Positions 42,390-49,636 of a stretch of DNA of 64,000 nucleotides are shown in pieces (position 1 is the first letter of the stretch; each line of letters begins with the position of its first letter). The translations under genes were made by a program, and so were the position numbers. Origin of the DNA: Microbacterium phyllosphaerae (GTDB taxonomy: Bacteria; Actinomycetota; Actinomycetes; Actinomycetales; Microbacteriaceae); the NCBI RefSeq assembly GCF_017876435.1, contig NZ_JAGIOA010000001.1, forward strand, positions 496,001 through 560,000, given 5' to 3'. The notes below the pieces were generated by a model. It had not been told where the DNA came from and did not search any database. It was given only the letters and a program-made list of their open reading frames with translations.

Positions 42390-44345
42390 TCAGTCGCGGT
42401 TCGCGCGACGCCGGGCGATCAGGAACAGCACGACTCCGAGCACCAGCACGGCCGCGCCTCCCGCTGCCCAGGCGAAGGTCTCCGGCCCGAGTCCGGTGCC
42501 GGGCAGCTGACCGCCACCCGTGCTCGGCGGAGTCGATGGATCGGTCGGGTCGGTGGGGTCGGTCGGATCCGGCGGGATGACGACCGCCGCGGCGAGCGTG
42601 AAGTCCTGGTCGACGAACGTCTCGCCGGCAGCCGTGACCACGACAGTGAGCGTCGAGGGGCCGACGATCGTGCTGCCCGACGGCGCCGTGATGGTCAGCG
42701 TGTAGGTGCCCGGCGACAGGTCATCGAGCCCGTAGCTGCCGTCAGCATCCGTCGTCAGCTGCTGCGATCCCTCGTCCGTGCCGACGGTGATGACGACTCC
42801 GCTCACCGGCGCCCCGCCCTCCGTGCGCACCACTCCGGCGAGCGCGCCAGAGCGCGCCAGCTCAAAGTCGACGTTCGCGACGTCGGTTGCGTCGAGATCC
42901 TCCGTGCGGCTGACGGGGCCGGTCGCGGTGTAGCCGTCGGGGGTCGTCATCGTGACCTCGTACTCCCCGGAGGGCAGCCTCGGGAACCGGTAGGCACCGC
43001 TCGCGTCGGTGACCGCGGTGACGACGTCGCCGCCCGAGGATGCGGTGATCACGACGCCGGCGACACCGGTGCCGTTCGCGCGCACGGCTCCGCTGAGGTC
43101 GGGATTCTCGACCAGGACGAAGTCATCGAGGATGATCGGCACTTCGCTGTCTTCCGGCACCACCAGCGGCTCCGTCGGATCCGTCGTGCTGAAGCCGGGA
43201 GGCGGTGTCACGACGACGGTGTGCGGGCCGACCGCGACCTCGTCGAAGAGATAGTTGCCGTCGGCATCCGTCGTGGTGGTCTGCGTGCCGTCGACGGTCA
43301 CCGTGACACCCGCGACCGGATTGCCCTCGCCATCGACGACCCGGCCGGAGACCGCCACGGGAACGATGTTGCGCACCTCGAAGTCGGCGACGTCGTCATC
43401 CGTCGTGAGGTCCACCGCCTGAGACGTCGAGCCCACGGCGATCTTGCCGTCGGGTGGCGTGACCCGCACCGTGTATCCGCCTGTCGCGACGAAACCGGGG
43501 AACGAATAAGTGCCTCCGGCGCCGGTCGTCGTCGTGCCCACGATGTCGCCGTTCGCGTCGGTGAGTGAGAGCGCGACGCCCTCGAGCACACCGTCGGCCT
43601 GGTCGGTGACCGTGCCCGAGATGTCACGGGCGATCGACGCGAACCAGGTCTGGTACACCGGGAATCCGGCTCGGCGCGTGAAGAAGAAGGTGAGCGAGGT
43701 GATCGGCACCGAGGGCTCGAACCAGGCTGCCGCGCCACTCGTGTCGGCCGCCGCCGCGTTGCCCGTGAGCGTCTGCGTCGCGGTGTCCCACGTCGGCACG
43801 TCTGCGGCGTCTCCCGTGCACGAGGGCTTGCCGGCGAGACCGGGGGCGCAGTAGTTGAACCCGCCCTGGAAGCCGAGCTGCTCTTCCGTCAGCGCCTGGC
43901 CGTTCGCCCCGAGGGCCTGGATGCGCACCGAGTCGGCATCGATGTCACCCAGCACGAAGGTCCAGCCGGACGCCGGTGTGGGCGACGCGAACGAGTACGT
44001 GGTCGTCGACGGACTCGTGGCGTTGTCGACCTTCGGCCGCAGGTTCAGGTACTGCTCGTTGAGGCTGGTGCCGTACTTGGCGCCGACGGGGGTTCCCTGC
44101 GACAGCCAGTTCGTGGAGCCCGAGATGACGCCCACCTGCCCCGAGCGCGAATCGCTCGTCATGGTGGCGGTCATCGCGGGCTGCGCGGCGATCTCGACGG
44201 TGGTCGTGTATGCCCCACTCGTTCCGGTGAGCGGCTGCCAGCTCGCCCACGATGTGGTGGTGGCCGCCGCGGCCGGAATCACACCGACCAGCGTCGCGAC
44301 CAGCACGGTCGCCCCTGCAAGAAGTCCACCCCTGGCCGCACGCAT
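42390..44345 (-). CDS. Wall-anchored SdrD-B/carboxypeptidase-like repeat protein with LPxTG signal
   Basis: The 651-residue product has a signal peptide (LLAGATVLVATLVGVIPAAAAT), an N-terminal globular domain (about residues 30-235), then four to five B-type beta-sandwich repeats (pattern DISGTVTDQADGVLEGVALSLTD, then TGAGGTYSFPGF, then GGYTVRVTPPDG), a Pro-Thr-Asp spacer, LPGTG, a membrane segment and RRRANRD. It is likely an adhesin or surface scaffold. TACGCT (44352-44357) lies six bases before the ATG at 44345, consistent with a leaderless transcript. Confidence 0.8.
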   Translation of the reverse strand: MRAARGGLLAGATVLVATLVGVIPAAAATTTSWASWQPLTGTSGAYTTTVEIAAQPAMTATMTSDSRSGQVGVISGSTNWLSQGTPVGAKYGTSLNEQYLNLRPKVDNATSPSTTTYSFASPTPASGWTFVLGDIDADSVRIQALGANGQALTEEQLGFQGGFNYCAPGLAGKPSCTGDAADVPTWDTATQTLTGNAAAADTSGAAAWFEPSVPITSLTFFFTRRAGFPVYQTWFASIARDISGTVTDQADGVLEGVALSLTDANGDIVGTTTTGAGGTYSFPGFVATGGYTVRVTPPDGKIAVGSTSQAVDLTTDDDVADFEVRNIVPVAVSGRVVDGEGNPVAGVTVTVDGTQTTTTDADGNYLFDEVAVGPHTVVVTPPPGFSTTDPTEPLVVPEDSEVPIILDDFVLVENPDLSGAVRANGTGVAGVVITASSGGDVVTAVTDASGAYRFPRLPSGEYEVTMTTPDGYTATGPVSRTEDLDATDVANVDFELARSGALAGVVRTEGGAPVSGVVITVGTDEGSQQLTTDADGSYGLDDLSPGTYTLTITAPSGSTIVGPSTLTVVVTAAGETFVDQDFTLAAAVVIPPDPTDPTDPTDPSTPPSTGGGQLPGTGLGPETFAWAAGGAAVLVLGVVLFLIARRRANRD

Positions 44346-44351
44346 GCGGCG

Positions 44352-44357
44352 AGCGTA
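44352..44357 (-). promoter_or_regulatory. -10 element of the wall-anchored repeat protein gene
   Basis: TACGCT on the minus strand, six bases before the ATG at 44345. ATATATCGA overlaps just upstream. Confidence 0.4.
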
Positions 44358-44407
44358 TCGATATATCGCTGCCGGTGTCGAGGGCAGAAGCGGACTCAGA
44401 GAACGGC

Positions 44408-44439
44408 GAAGGGGCGGATGCCGCAGCATCCGCCCCTTC
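44408..44439 (-). terminator. Strong hairpin between the accessory operon and the wall protein gene
   Basis: GAAGGGGCGGATGC (44408-44421), CGCA, GCATCCGCCCCTTC (44426-44439): a perfect 14-bp stem. It lies 128 bases past the end of the minus-strand TPR gene and marks the left edge of the accessory region. Confidence 0.75.
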
Positions 44440-44566
44440 GTATCACTCAGTCTCGGTGGTTCTCAGACGGGATCGCCCCATCTGTACCCCTCCAGATCGT
44501 TTCACTCACCCTAGTGGTGCCTCGACATAGGTCGGGTGATGGGCGAGAGTGACGGTCGAGCTGGAC

Positions 44567-45634
44567 TCACATGCTGCGGTGGTCATTCTTTAGCGGCTTC
44601 TCCTGCTGCTTCCGCGCGACGCGCCGGCGGCTCGACTCGCTCGGTTTGCGGTCCTTGAGCGCACTCATAGACGCATCGACCTGTCGAACGTGGCCCTCGT
44701 AGCCGAGGTCAAGTCCGATCTGCCTACTCTCTGCTAAGCGGCTATGCGCTTGCTTGTACATACCGGGCATGCGGCCCAGAATCTGGCCAAGCGAGTGAAG
44801 AACCTTCGCGCGTCCCCACTGGTCGTCCGCTTCGGTCAGCAGGTCCAGACTCCTCAGGAGCAGTTTGATGGCTTGTTGGACGTTCTTTGGCTTCTGCTTC
44901 GCTATGCAAAGTGCCGTCGAGTGAAGAACCTGCGCCTGGTGCCAACTGTCCTTGAGGCGCACCCCGCTTCGCAGACTCTTCTTGAATAACGGAATGAAGT
45001 TCTCATTCTTGTTCGGTGCCGTGTGTTGACAATCCCAGTGGGCGACGAGGTGCTGCGCAATCGCTGCCTCCCGGGACTCGTCGTCATGCTCAAGGAATTC
45101 CCGGAACAGGGCGATTGCTTCGGCTTCTCGTTGGGAACGGTATGCCGTCATAGCGCGAAGGAACAGGACGTCGGTCGAGTCGACCTCGATCAACCCCCGT
45201 TCGGTCTGCTCCTCCGCCAAAGTCAGACCCTGAATGTTTATGGCCAGCGAATCGACGTCGGCAACATCCCTGTACTCGCGAGCACCGGTGGCGGGACTAA
45301 GTTCAGTCGAGTGGTAGGCGCGCCCAGCCCCTGTCGCCAAATAGGCGGGCGTTCCAGCCGCGGAGGAACCCGCGAGCGACAGATAGTGCCGGTTGGCTCG
45401 CAACCACAGATCGTCGTTCCTCGACACGTTCGCGAGTACCTGCTTGCGCAGACCTGGCTCGAACTGCCACTCGCCAGCGCTGTGCGTGATGAAGCCGAAC
45501 ATGCGAAGTGGGGCCAACACACTGTCATCGAAACCAAATGCCCGAAGAGCATCATCTGCGGACTTCGGCGTATGAGCGCTGGCGGCGGCGAGAACGACAA
45601 CCTCAGGGCGTTCAGCAATCTCGGTAGTAGACAT
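44567..45634 (-). CDS. Winged-helix plus TPR protein, C-terminal half of a split STAND-like system
   Basis: The 355-residue product has a winged-helix-like part near residues 25-75 (DDALRAFGFDDSVLAPLRMFGF then FEPGLRKQVLANVSRND) and TPR-like helices from about 150 to 320 (AMTAYRSQREAEAIALFREFLEHDD; KVLHSLGQILGRMPGMYKQAHSRLAESRQIG). A Lys/Arg-rich tail follows. In STAND proteins this wHTH-TPR order follows an NTPase in the same chain; here the NTPase-like gene directly precedes it and overlaps by one base. Probably a ligand sensor; unproven. Confidence 0.6.
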   Translation of the reverse strand: MSTTEIAERPEVVVLAAASAHTPKSADDALRAFGFDDSVLAPLRMFGFITHSAGEWQFEPGLRKQVLANVSRNDDLWLRANRHYLSLAGSSAAGTPAYLATGAGRAYHSTELSPATGAREYRDVADVDSLAINIQGLTLAEEQTERGLIEVDSTDVLFLRAMTAYRSQREAEAIALFREFLEHDDESREAAIAQHLVAHWDCQHTAPNKNENFIPLFKKSLRSGVRLKDSWHQAQVLHSTALCIAKQKPKNVQQAIKLLLRSLDLLTEADDQWGRAKVLHSLGQILGRMPGMYKQAHSRLAESRQIGLDLGYEGHVRQVDASMSALKDRKPSESSRRRVARKQQEKPLKNDHRSM

Positions 45635-46440
45635 CAGGAGGCCGATCCCTTCCGCATCATCAACATCGCCATCGCAGCGTAAAGCGCCTCAACCGTGTGG
45701 CTCGTTTCCAAGATCCCTCGCGCCAGAACGAGTGCATCACGCTCTTCACGTTCCCACGAGAGTCTGAGCGCCAGCTCAGCAAACTCATCTTGCATGCCCA
45801 CGAGACTCCGGGGTAGATCAATCATGTGCGGCGACATCGCTGGCAGCGACTCGCCCTCGACAGCAAGATCTGAGGAACTGTATTGGAAGACGACGTGCGC
45901 GCCTAGGTCCACCATCTTCTCGAGGGCTGGTTGCCAGATGCTGTGATGGAAGTCGCGCCTCAGGGTCGAGGACATCGAATCACAGTTGCTGAAAACTACG
46001 AGCAGGTCGTCAAAACGTCGTCCGCCATCGATCTCATCGTCGAGCAGCCGTATCAGAGCGCCGATCTCTTCAGCTTCACTGATGCTCCCTACGTACACGT
46101 GCACGTTCTCTACCGTTACCGATCCGAACCAAGCATGCACGTCGCTTGCGACCGTGACCGACAAGTGCTGCTGAGGAGGGGCGAACGGCTTCGACGCACC
46201 GATGACTCGGAATATCTCCTTCAAAGCAGCCAACGGGCTCGCAGTCAACTGATTATGCGGTTCCACCTTCGCCACCAAGCGAGAAAGAGGCACCTGCTGC
46301 GCTATCCCTGCAAGCACGTTTAGGAACTGGGACGGCATGCACGCGGAGTCCGCACGGACGTGCAGGACACCTCCCGCGTCGGCCAGGAAGGTGCGCGCTT
46401 TCTCCAGTTCCGATGACCAGTTGATGTGGTAATCAGTCAC
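45634..46440 (-). CDS. P-loop-less NTPase-like protein of a split STAND-like system
   Basis: The 268-residue product has the alternating strand-helix pattern of an AAA/STAND core. A strand (GGVLHVRAD) stands where a Walker A should be, but no GxxxxGK is present. A Walker-B-like strand reads DDLLVVFSNCD, followed by strand HVVFQYSSSD and a helical lid (ALRLSWEREERDALVLARGIL). It overlaps the TPR gene by one base and the membrane gene by four. It may be a degenerate NTPase that scaffolds the sensor. No family was recognised with certainty. Confidence 0.55.
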   Translation of the reverse strand: MTDYHINWSSELEKARTFLADAGGVLHVRADSACMPSQFLNVLAGIAQQVPLSRLVAKVEPHNQLTASPLAALKEIFRVIGASKPFAPPQQHLSVTVASDVHAWFGSVTVENVHVYVGSISEAEEIGALIRLLDDEIDGGRRFDDLLVVFSNCDSMSSTLRRDFHHSIWQPALEKMVDLGAHVVFQYSSSDLAVEGESLPAMSPHMIDLPRSLVGMQDEFAELALRLSWEREERDALVLARGILETSHTVEALYAAMAMLMMRKGSAS

Positions 46441-46826
46441 TTTTGGCCGCTCTCGGGGTCAGAGGGGTCCTTCGTTGTCGGATTTTCTGGCGTCGTGCCT
46501 GAGCGAATGTCGGAGATTTCGATGTTTCGGCCCGAGATGTCAGATGCAGTTTCGGAACTCACGTGGCCGCCGGTGGGAACATCGGCGTCCACTCGTGAGA
46601 CACGCACGTCGCCTCGGCCGCGAAGGCCGGACACGGTCCGGTGAGTGACGGTCCCGTCGCGCCCGCGACCGATCACGAGGGAACCGACCAGAGCCGCAAC
46701 CAGTCCAATCGCAACCGCAGATATTAACGACCAGGGCATCTGAAGAATGTCCAGACCCGTGGTGATCGCCCACACCACTACCGCCGCGCCGATGCCGACA
46801 ATCGCGGTGCCGAGATGCGTCCTCAT
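46437..46826 (-). CDS. Small two-TM membrane protein heading the split STAND-like operon
   Basis: The 129-residue product has two membrane segments (GTAIVGIGAAVVVWAITTGL; WSLISAVAIGLVAALVGSLVIG) and a soluble tail with short repeated strands (VSGLRGRGDVRVSRVDADVP; SDISGRNIEISDIRSG). It is first in the operon 46826-44567 and overlaps the next gene by four bases. A TAGCAT -10 (46833-46838) lies six bases before the ATG. As a membrane protein beside a sensor it could be the effector or anchor. Confidence 0.55.
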   Translation of the reverse strand: MRTHLGTAIVGIGAAVVVWAITTGLDILQMPWSLISAVAIGLVAALVGSLVIGRGRDGTVTHRTVSGLRGRGDVRVSRVDADVPTGGHVSSETASDISGRNIEISDIRSGTTPENPTTKDPSDPESGQK

Positions 46827-46832
46827 GGCGTC

Positions 46833-46838
46833 ATGCTA
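46833..46838 (-). promoter_or_regulatory. -10 element of the split STAND-like operon
   Basis: TAGCAT on the minus strand, six bases before the ATG at 46826; probably leaderless. Confidence 0.4.
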
Positions 46839-46894
46839 GTGGCGCCAGTTGCATCGAGAGTGAAGGACACGAAATTCCGTACGCCGAGTATTCG

Positions 46895-46978
46895 TCATAG
46901 GGCGTACCCCTGCACCGGGCCTTCTGTGTTGGGGCGCCATCCCAACGCTGGTGCAACATGCTTTGCAAAATTTTCGAG
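46895..46978 (-). pseudogene. Orphan 3' end of an LLM flavin-dependent oxidoreductase gene
   Basis: On the minus strand this stretch encodes LENFAKHVAPALGWRPNTEG then PVQGYAL and a stop. It matches the last 27 residues of the intact LLM oxidoreductase at 53324-54379 at 21 of 27 positions, and about 54 of 81 bases. Similarity stops at the Leu codon (46976-46978); the frame is closed soon upstream. The changes are mostly at third codon positions and toward A/T, so it came from another genome rather than by decay of a recent copy. It is the probable far end of the element that lies between it and the intact gene. Confidence 0.75.
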
Positions 46979-46983
46979 AAGAA

Positions 46984-47208
46984 ATGGAAATCGTGAACGC
47001 TACAGACACAATCGTCCCCATCGGGGACTACACAGGTATGGATCTCCAGGAGTTCGCTCAGGAGCATCCTGACGAGGCCCACGCCCTGCTCGATGACCGA
47101 ACCTTCAAGCTGGAGATTTCATCCCAGTACTACTACCTGAGGGCGTCTGGCCACTACAGAAGCGTAGGTCTGACGGCTCCTCGGCGTGGTCGGCGGAGGT
47201 GGCACTGA
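46984..47208 (+). CDS. Small unknown protein of the accessory region
   Basis: The 74-residue product starts MEIVNATDTIVPIGDYTGMD and contains DLQEFAQEHPDEAHALLDDRTF and EISSQYYYLRASGHY. Composition is ordinary and protein-like, but no family is recognised. The ATG at 46984 has only a weak GAGAAG site; a start at 46951 would cross the LLM remnant. Its stop is two bases before the ATG of the interrupted gene at 47210, suggesting a small operon. Confidence 0.45.
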   Translation: MEIVNATDTIVPIGDYTGMDLQEFAQEHPDEAHALLDDRTFKLEISSQYYYLRASGHYRSVGLTAPRRGRRRWH

Positions 47209-47209
47209 C

Positions 47210-47467
47210 ATGGAGATCCCCACATCGCTCAGAGAACGGATTTAAAGCACTGTCTGCAACGGGACACTACGCACTACGGAGTTTGGCTCCTGTGATTGGA
47301 GCTGGCTGGATCATCCCGAGCATTGCGACGAAGCAGCGTGGCAGCTCCACTGGCTAGAGGAGGCGAGCATCGGGTCGGAGGCGGACGGATTCAAGGATGA
47401 CGCCGAAGCCCTCTTCGAACTGGCCGCCGTGATCGCAGACGAGCTGTCTACAACGGGGAGGCACTGA
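47210..47467 (+). pseudogene. Small gene interrupted by an in-frame TAA
   Basis: An ATG at 47210 with a GGAGG site upstream opens MEIPTSLRERI, then TAA at 47243-47245. The same frame continues open for 73 codons (including CDWSWLDHPEHCDEAAWQLH and DAEALFELAAVIADELSTTG) to a TGA overlapping the next ATG at 47467. No other start codon exists in the second part. Either the gene is dead, or the base is an error, or the stop is bypassed. It is part of a three-gene cluster. Confidence 0.5.
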
Positions 47468-47712
47468 TGGACAGCATCATGGGGCGAGCTGAGACTCTGG
47501 CCGGAGCGTCGGCTGGAGGCCCGGTCAAAGATGTGCAGATCTCGAAGCGAGCCAGGTCGGCTGATGGGCGGGGAACTGTCCTGAGCGATCCCGCTCGATT
47601 CGCCGTCTACTACAGACTGCCCGAAGACCCGAAAACTGCTCTGCGTCGAATGGCTCCCATGTGCCTCACGCTCGATGAAGAGGAGCTGCGAGCATTGGAG
47701 CAGGCGCGCTGA
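47467..47712 (+). CDS. Small unknown protein, last of the three-gene cluster
   Basis: The 81-residue product (MDSIMGRAETLAGASAG... RFAVYYRLPEDPKTALRRMA, LDEEELRALEQAR) is not recognised. Its ATG overlaps the TGA of the upstream frame (TGATG), so translation is coupled. A perfect hairpin at 47731-47762 follows the stop. Confidence 0.5.
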   Translation: MDSIMGRAETLAGASAGGPVKDVQISKRARSADGRGTVLSDPARFAVYYRLPEDPKTALRRMAPMCLTLDEEELRALEQAR

Positions 47713-47730
47713 GCTGGTGTGCGACACCAC

Positions 47731-47762
47731 AGGGCCACGATCCAACAGCGGATCGTGGCCCT
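47731..47762. terminator. Bidirectional terminator between convergent small genes
   Basis: AGGGCCACGATCC (47731-47743), AACAGC, GGATCGTGGCCCT (47750-47762): a perfect 13-bp stem, 19 bases after the plus-strand stop and 15 bases from the minus-strand stop at 47777. Confidence 0.8.
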
Positions 47763-47776
47763 GATGCGTGGAGAGA

Positions 47777-48274
47777 TTATGAAAGCGCCTGCGGCGGCGG
47801 TGATCCCTTGTTGGTGAGGGTCGCAACGACGACCAGACCAACTGTCAGAAGGCCACCGATGATGAACTGAGTTCGTCTGCTGCTTTTGTTATTCGCATCG
47901 ATCAGCTCGCTGGTCGTTTTGCCGCTCTGCTTTTGCGTGCTGTCGATGATCTCGTAGATCCGCTCGCGCTCCGCATCGCTCACGCCGTCTTGATCGAGCC
48001 TCTTCAAAAGCCCCTCGATGGTGTTGTTGGCAGTTTCGAAGTAGGGAGTGCCAATCTTCGGAATCGACTCGCGATCGCCCGCTCGCACCTCCCGCAGCGC
48101 CTCGAATCCCACAGAGAGAAACTGGGCAAAAGGCGGGTGGGTGACGGCGAACCGGGCCAGCTCGTCGGGGCTGCGCTTGAGCAGCTCTGCGGCTTCCTCG
48201 GGGGTGGGGTTCGACCAATCCGCAATCTGCGGCTCGTCAGCCGGTGACTTGTCTGTATCGCCCTCGTCGCTCAT
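47777..48274 (-). CDS. Tail-anchored protein of unknown function
   Basis: The 165-residue product has an acidic N-terminus, a helical body (PEEAAELLKRSPDELARFAV; HPPFAQFLSVGFEALREVRAGD; YFETANNTIEGLLKRLDQDG) and a single C-terminal membrane segment (RRTQFIIGGLLTVGLVVVATL) with a short tail. This is a tail-anchored layout. AAAGGG precedes the ATG at 48274. The next minus-strand gene ends at 48359, so the three accessory genes may be one operon. Function unknown. Confidence 0.55.
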   Translation of the reverse strand: MSDEGDTDKSPADEPQIADWSNPTPEEAAELLKRSPDELARFAVTHPPFAQFLSVGFEALREVRAGDRESIPKIGTPYFETANNTIEGLLKRLDQDGVSDAERERIYEIIDSTQKQSGKTTSELIDANNKSSRRTQFIIGGLLTVGLVVVATLTNKGSPPPQALS

Positions 48275-48358
48275 ACCGCCCTTTCCGTCGGTCTGATTTC
48301 ATCGTAGTGTCTGGCTTCTGCGGGCCAGATGTTCTCCCGGCGCGATCGCTGCAGCCCG

Positions 48359-49633
48359 TCAAAGCATGTAGGTGAGAAGATCCTTGTGCTTCTCTTCCCA
48401 CCCAGCGCATTTCGGGTGGGTAGCGAGCCAAACCCGGGTTGCACCCAGTGCCGAGTAGATGTTGTTCACAAGTTCGATCTGCTGATGGATGAAGGTCTGA
48501 TCCGTGATGTTCAGACGGATCCGGTGGGCCGGTCCCTGGCGGGCCTCCCTCACTGCCGCCATCGGCGAAACGATCTTCTTCGCCCTGTCCTCAGCCACGC
48601 CACCGCTCTGCAGGAAGCGCTCGAACCTCTTGAGTGTGCCCAAACGCTGGCCTCGCTCGTCAACGGCCTCAATCCCAGCCGCCTTAAAGAAGTCGGACTG
48701 GAGGTTGTCCGAGAGAACCTTGTCGAGTTGGAGCACGAAGTCATCCCACTCCCGCTGAGACGGACGCAGTAGCCATCCCATGTCAGAGGGCCGTTCGGTG
48801 GAACGGAACATTGGTTGGTCGAAGGCGAGGACGGCCAGCTCGTTCAGGTTCGCGAGTTCCATGAAGAGTCTGTTGAAAGGGCCGACGCCGTCCGGAAAGA
48901 TCCCCATCTGAGAGTTCCACCAGAGGGGATGCGGCTCCAGGTTGGTCCCGTCGACCTGGTATGTCTCCCAGCGGCGCTGATGCTCGGGGGTCAGCGTGAT
49001 GAGGTCGCAATGGAACACTGCCACTCTGCGTTCGATGGGTGATTCTGCGTCCTTCGGATCGTAAGCCGTCAGATCGTAGGCGAAGCCGATGTGGTTCAGG
49101 CCGACATGATCCCGCTCGAAGACCCCCTCGTCATCGAACGCTTCATCGCTGAGGCCCATGCTCGCGCCGGTATCACCGATGTCGAAGCGGAATCGGCTGT
49201 CGTTCCTGTACTGCTCAAGAACATCGAACTGGAAGTAGGCCAGCTCCAGCGTGCCTTTTCCCCGAGCCATGGCCCGGGCAAAGGGGCGACCCGCGAGCCG
49301 ACTTGGGAGACGCACGCCCTTCATGCCAGCGGTGGTGGGGTAGAGGCAAAGACCGTAGTCCGAGCGTGTCAAGTCCCGCATGTCTTGGATCTGGTCATCA
49401 GTCGAACGCTTCGACGGCCAGGGGCGGATGTGAATGTTCGGGTAGTCCGCTCCGGTCATCACCTGAATCAGGCTGGCTTCAAGAAGCTCGATGGCGGGCG
49501 CTCGCGCTGACTCAACGCGAGCCTTCCGGATGTGCAGACCGTTGAACTCCCCGGACCCGAGGTATCGATCTCGGATCAGCCCCATCAGCTCCACCGCTTC
49601 CGCGCTGAGTTCAGGCCGCTGCTTTGCCGCCAT
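48359..49633 (-). CDS. Unknown protein with HEPN-like Rx4H motif, partner of the TIR-like protein
   Basis: The 424-residue product has a large N-terminal part without recognised domain (LTRSDYGLCLYPTTAGMKGVRL; FRFDIGDTGASMGLSDEAFD; VAVFHCDLITLTPEHQRRWE) and a helical C-terminal third with MAAVREARQGPAHRIR. Here R365-QGPA-H370 matches the Rx4-6H motif of HEPN ribonucleases, in the (R..RQ.PAH) form seen in defence-linked HEPN proteins. It starts three bases after the TIR-like gene stop, so the two form an operon. Ribonuclease activity is inference. Confidence 0.6.
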   Translation of the reverse strand: MAAKQRPELSAEAVELMGLIRDRYLGSGEFNGLHIRKARVESARAPAIELLEASLIQVMTGADYPNIHIRPWPSKRSTDDQIQDMRDLTRSDYGLCLYPTTAGMKGVRLPSRLAGRPFARAMARGKGTLELAYFQFDVLEQYRNDSRFRFDIGDTGASMGLSDEAFDDEGVFERDHVGLNHIGFAYDLTAYDPKDAESPIERRVAVFHCDLITLTPEHQRRWETYQVDGTNLEPHPLWWNSQMGIFPDGVGPFNRLFMELANLNELAVLAFDQPMFRSTERPSDMGWLLRPSQREWDDFVLQLDKVLSDNLQSDFFKAAGIEAVDERGQRLGTLKRFERFLQSGGVAEDRAKKIVSPMAAVREARQGPAHRIRLNITDQTFIHQQIELVNNIYSALGATRVWLATHPKCAGWEEKHKDLLTYML

Positions 49634-49636
49634 GTT

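Noticed and set aside
44440..44566. tRNA gene as integration site at the left edge of the accessory region
   Set aside because: No cloverleaf or conserved TTCRANY-type T-loop could be traced here; only the hairpin at 44408-44439 is present nearby.
46831..47082. Minus-strand 83-codon frame spanning the LLM remnant
   Set aside because: It is in a different frame from the LLM-related sequence and has no homology or ribosome site; the remnant frame itself is closed just upstream.
47311..47841. Minus-strand frame of 176 codons in the accessory region
   Set aside because: It overlaps both the 47467-47712 gene and the 47777-48274 gene and crosses the bidirectional terminator; Ser/Arg-rich and unlikely to be real.
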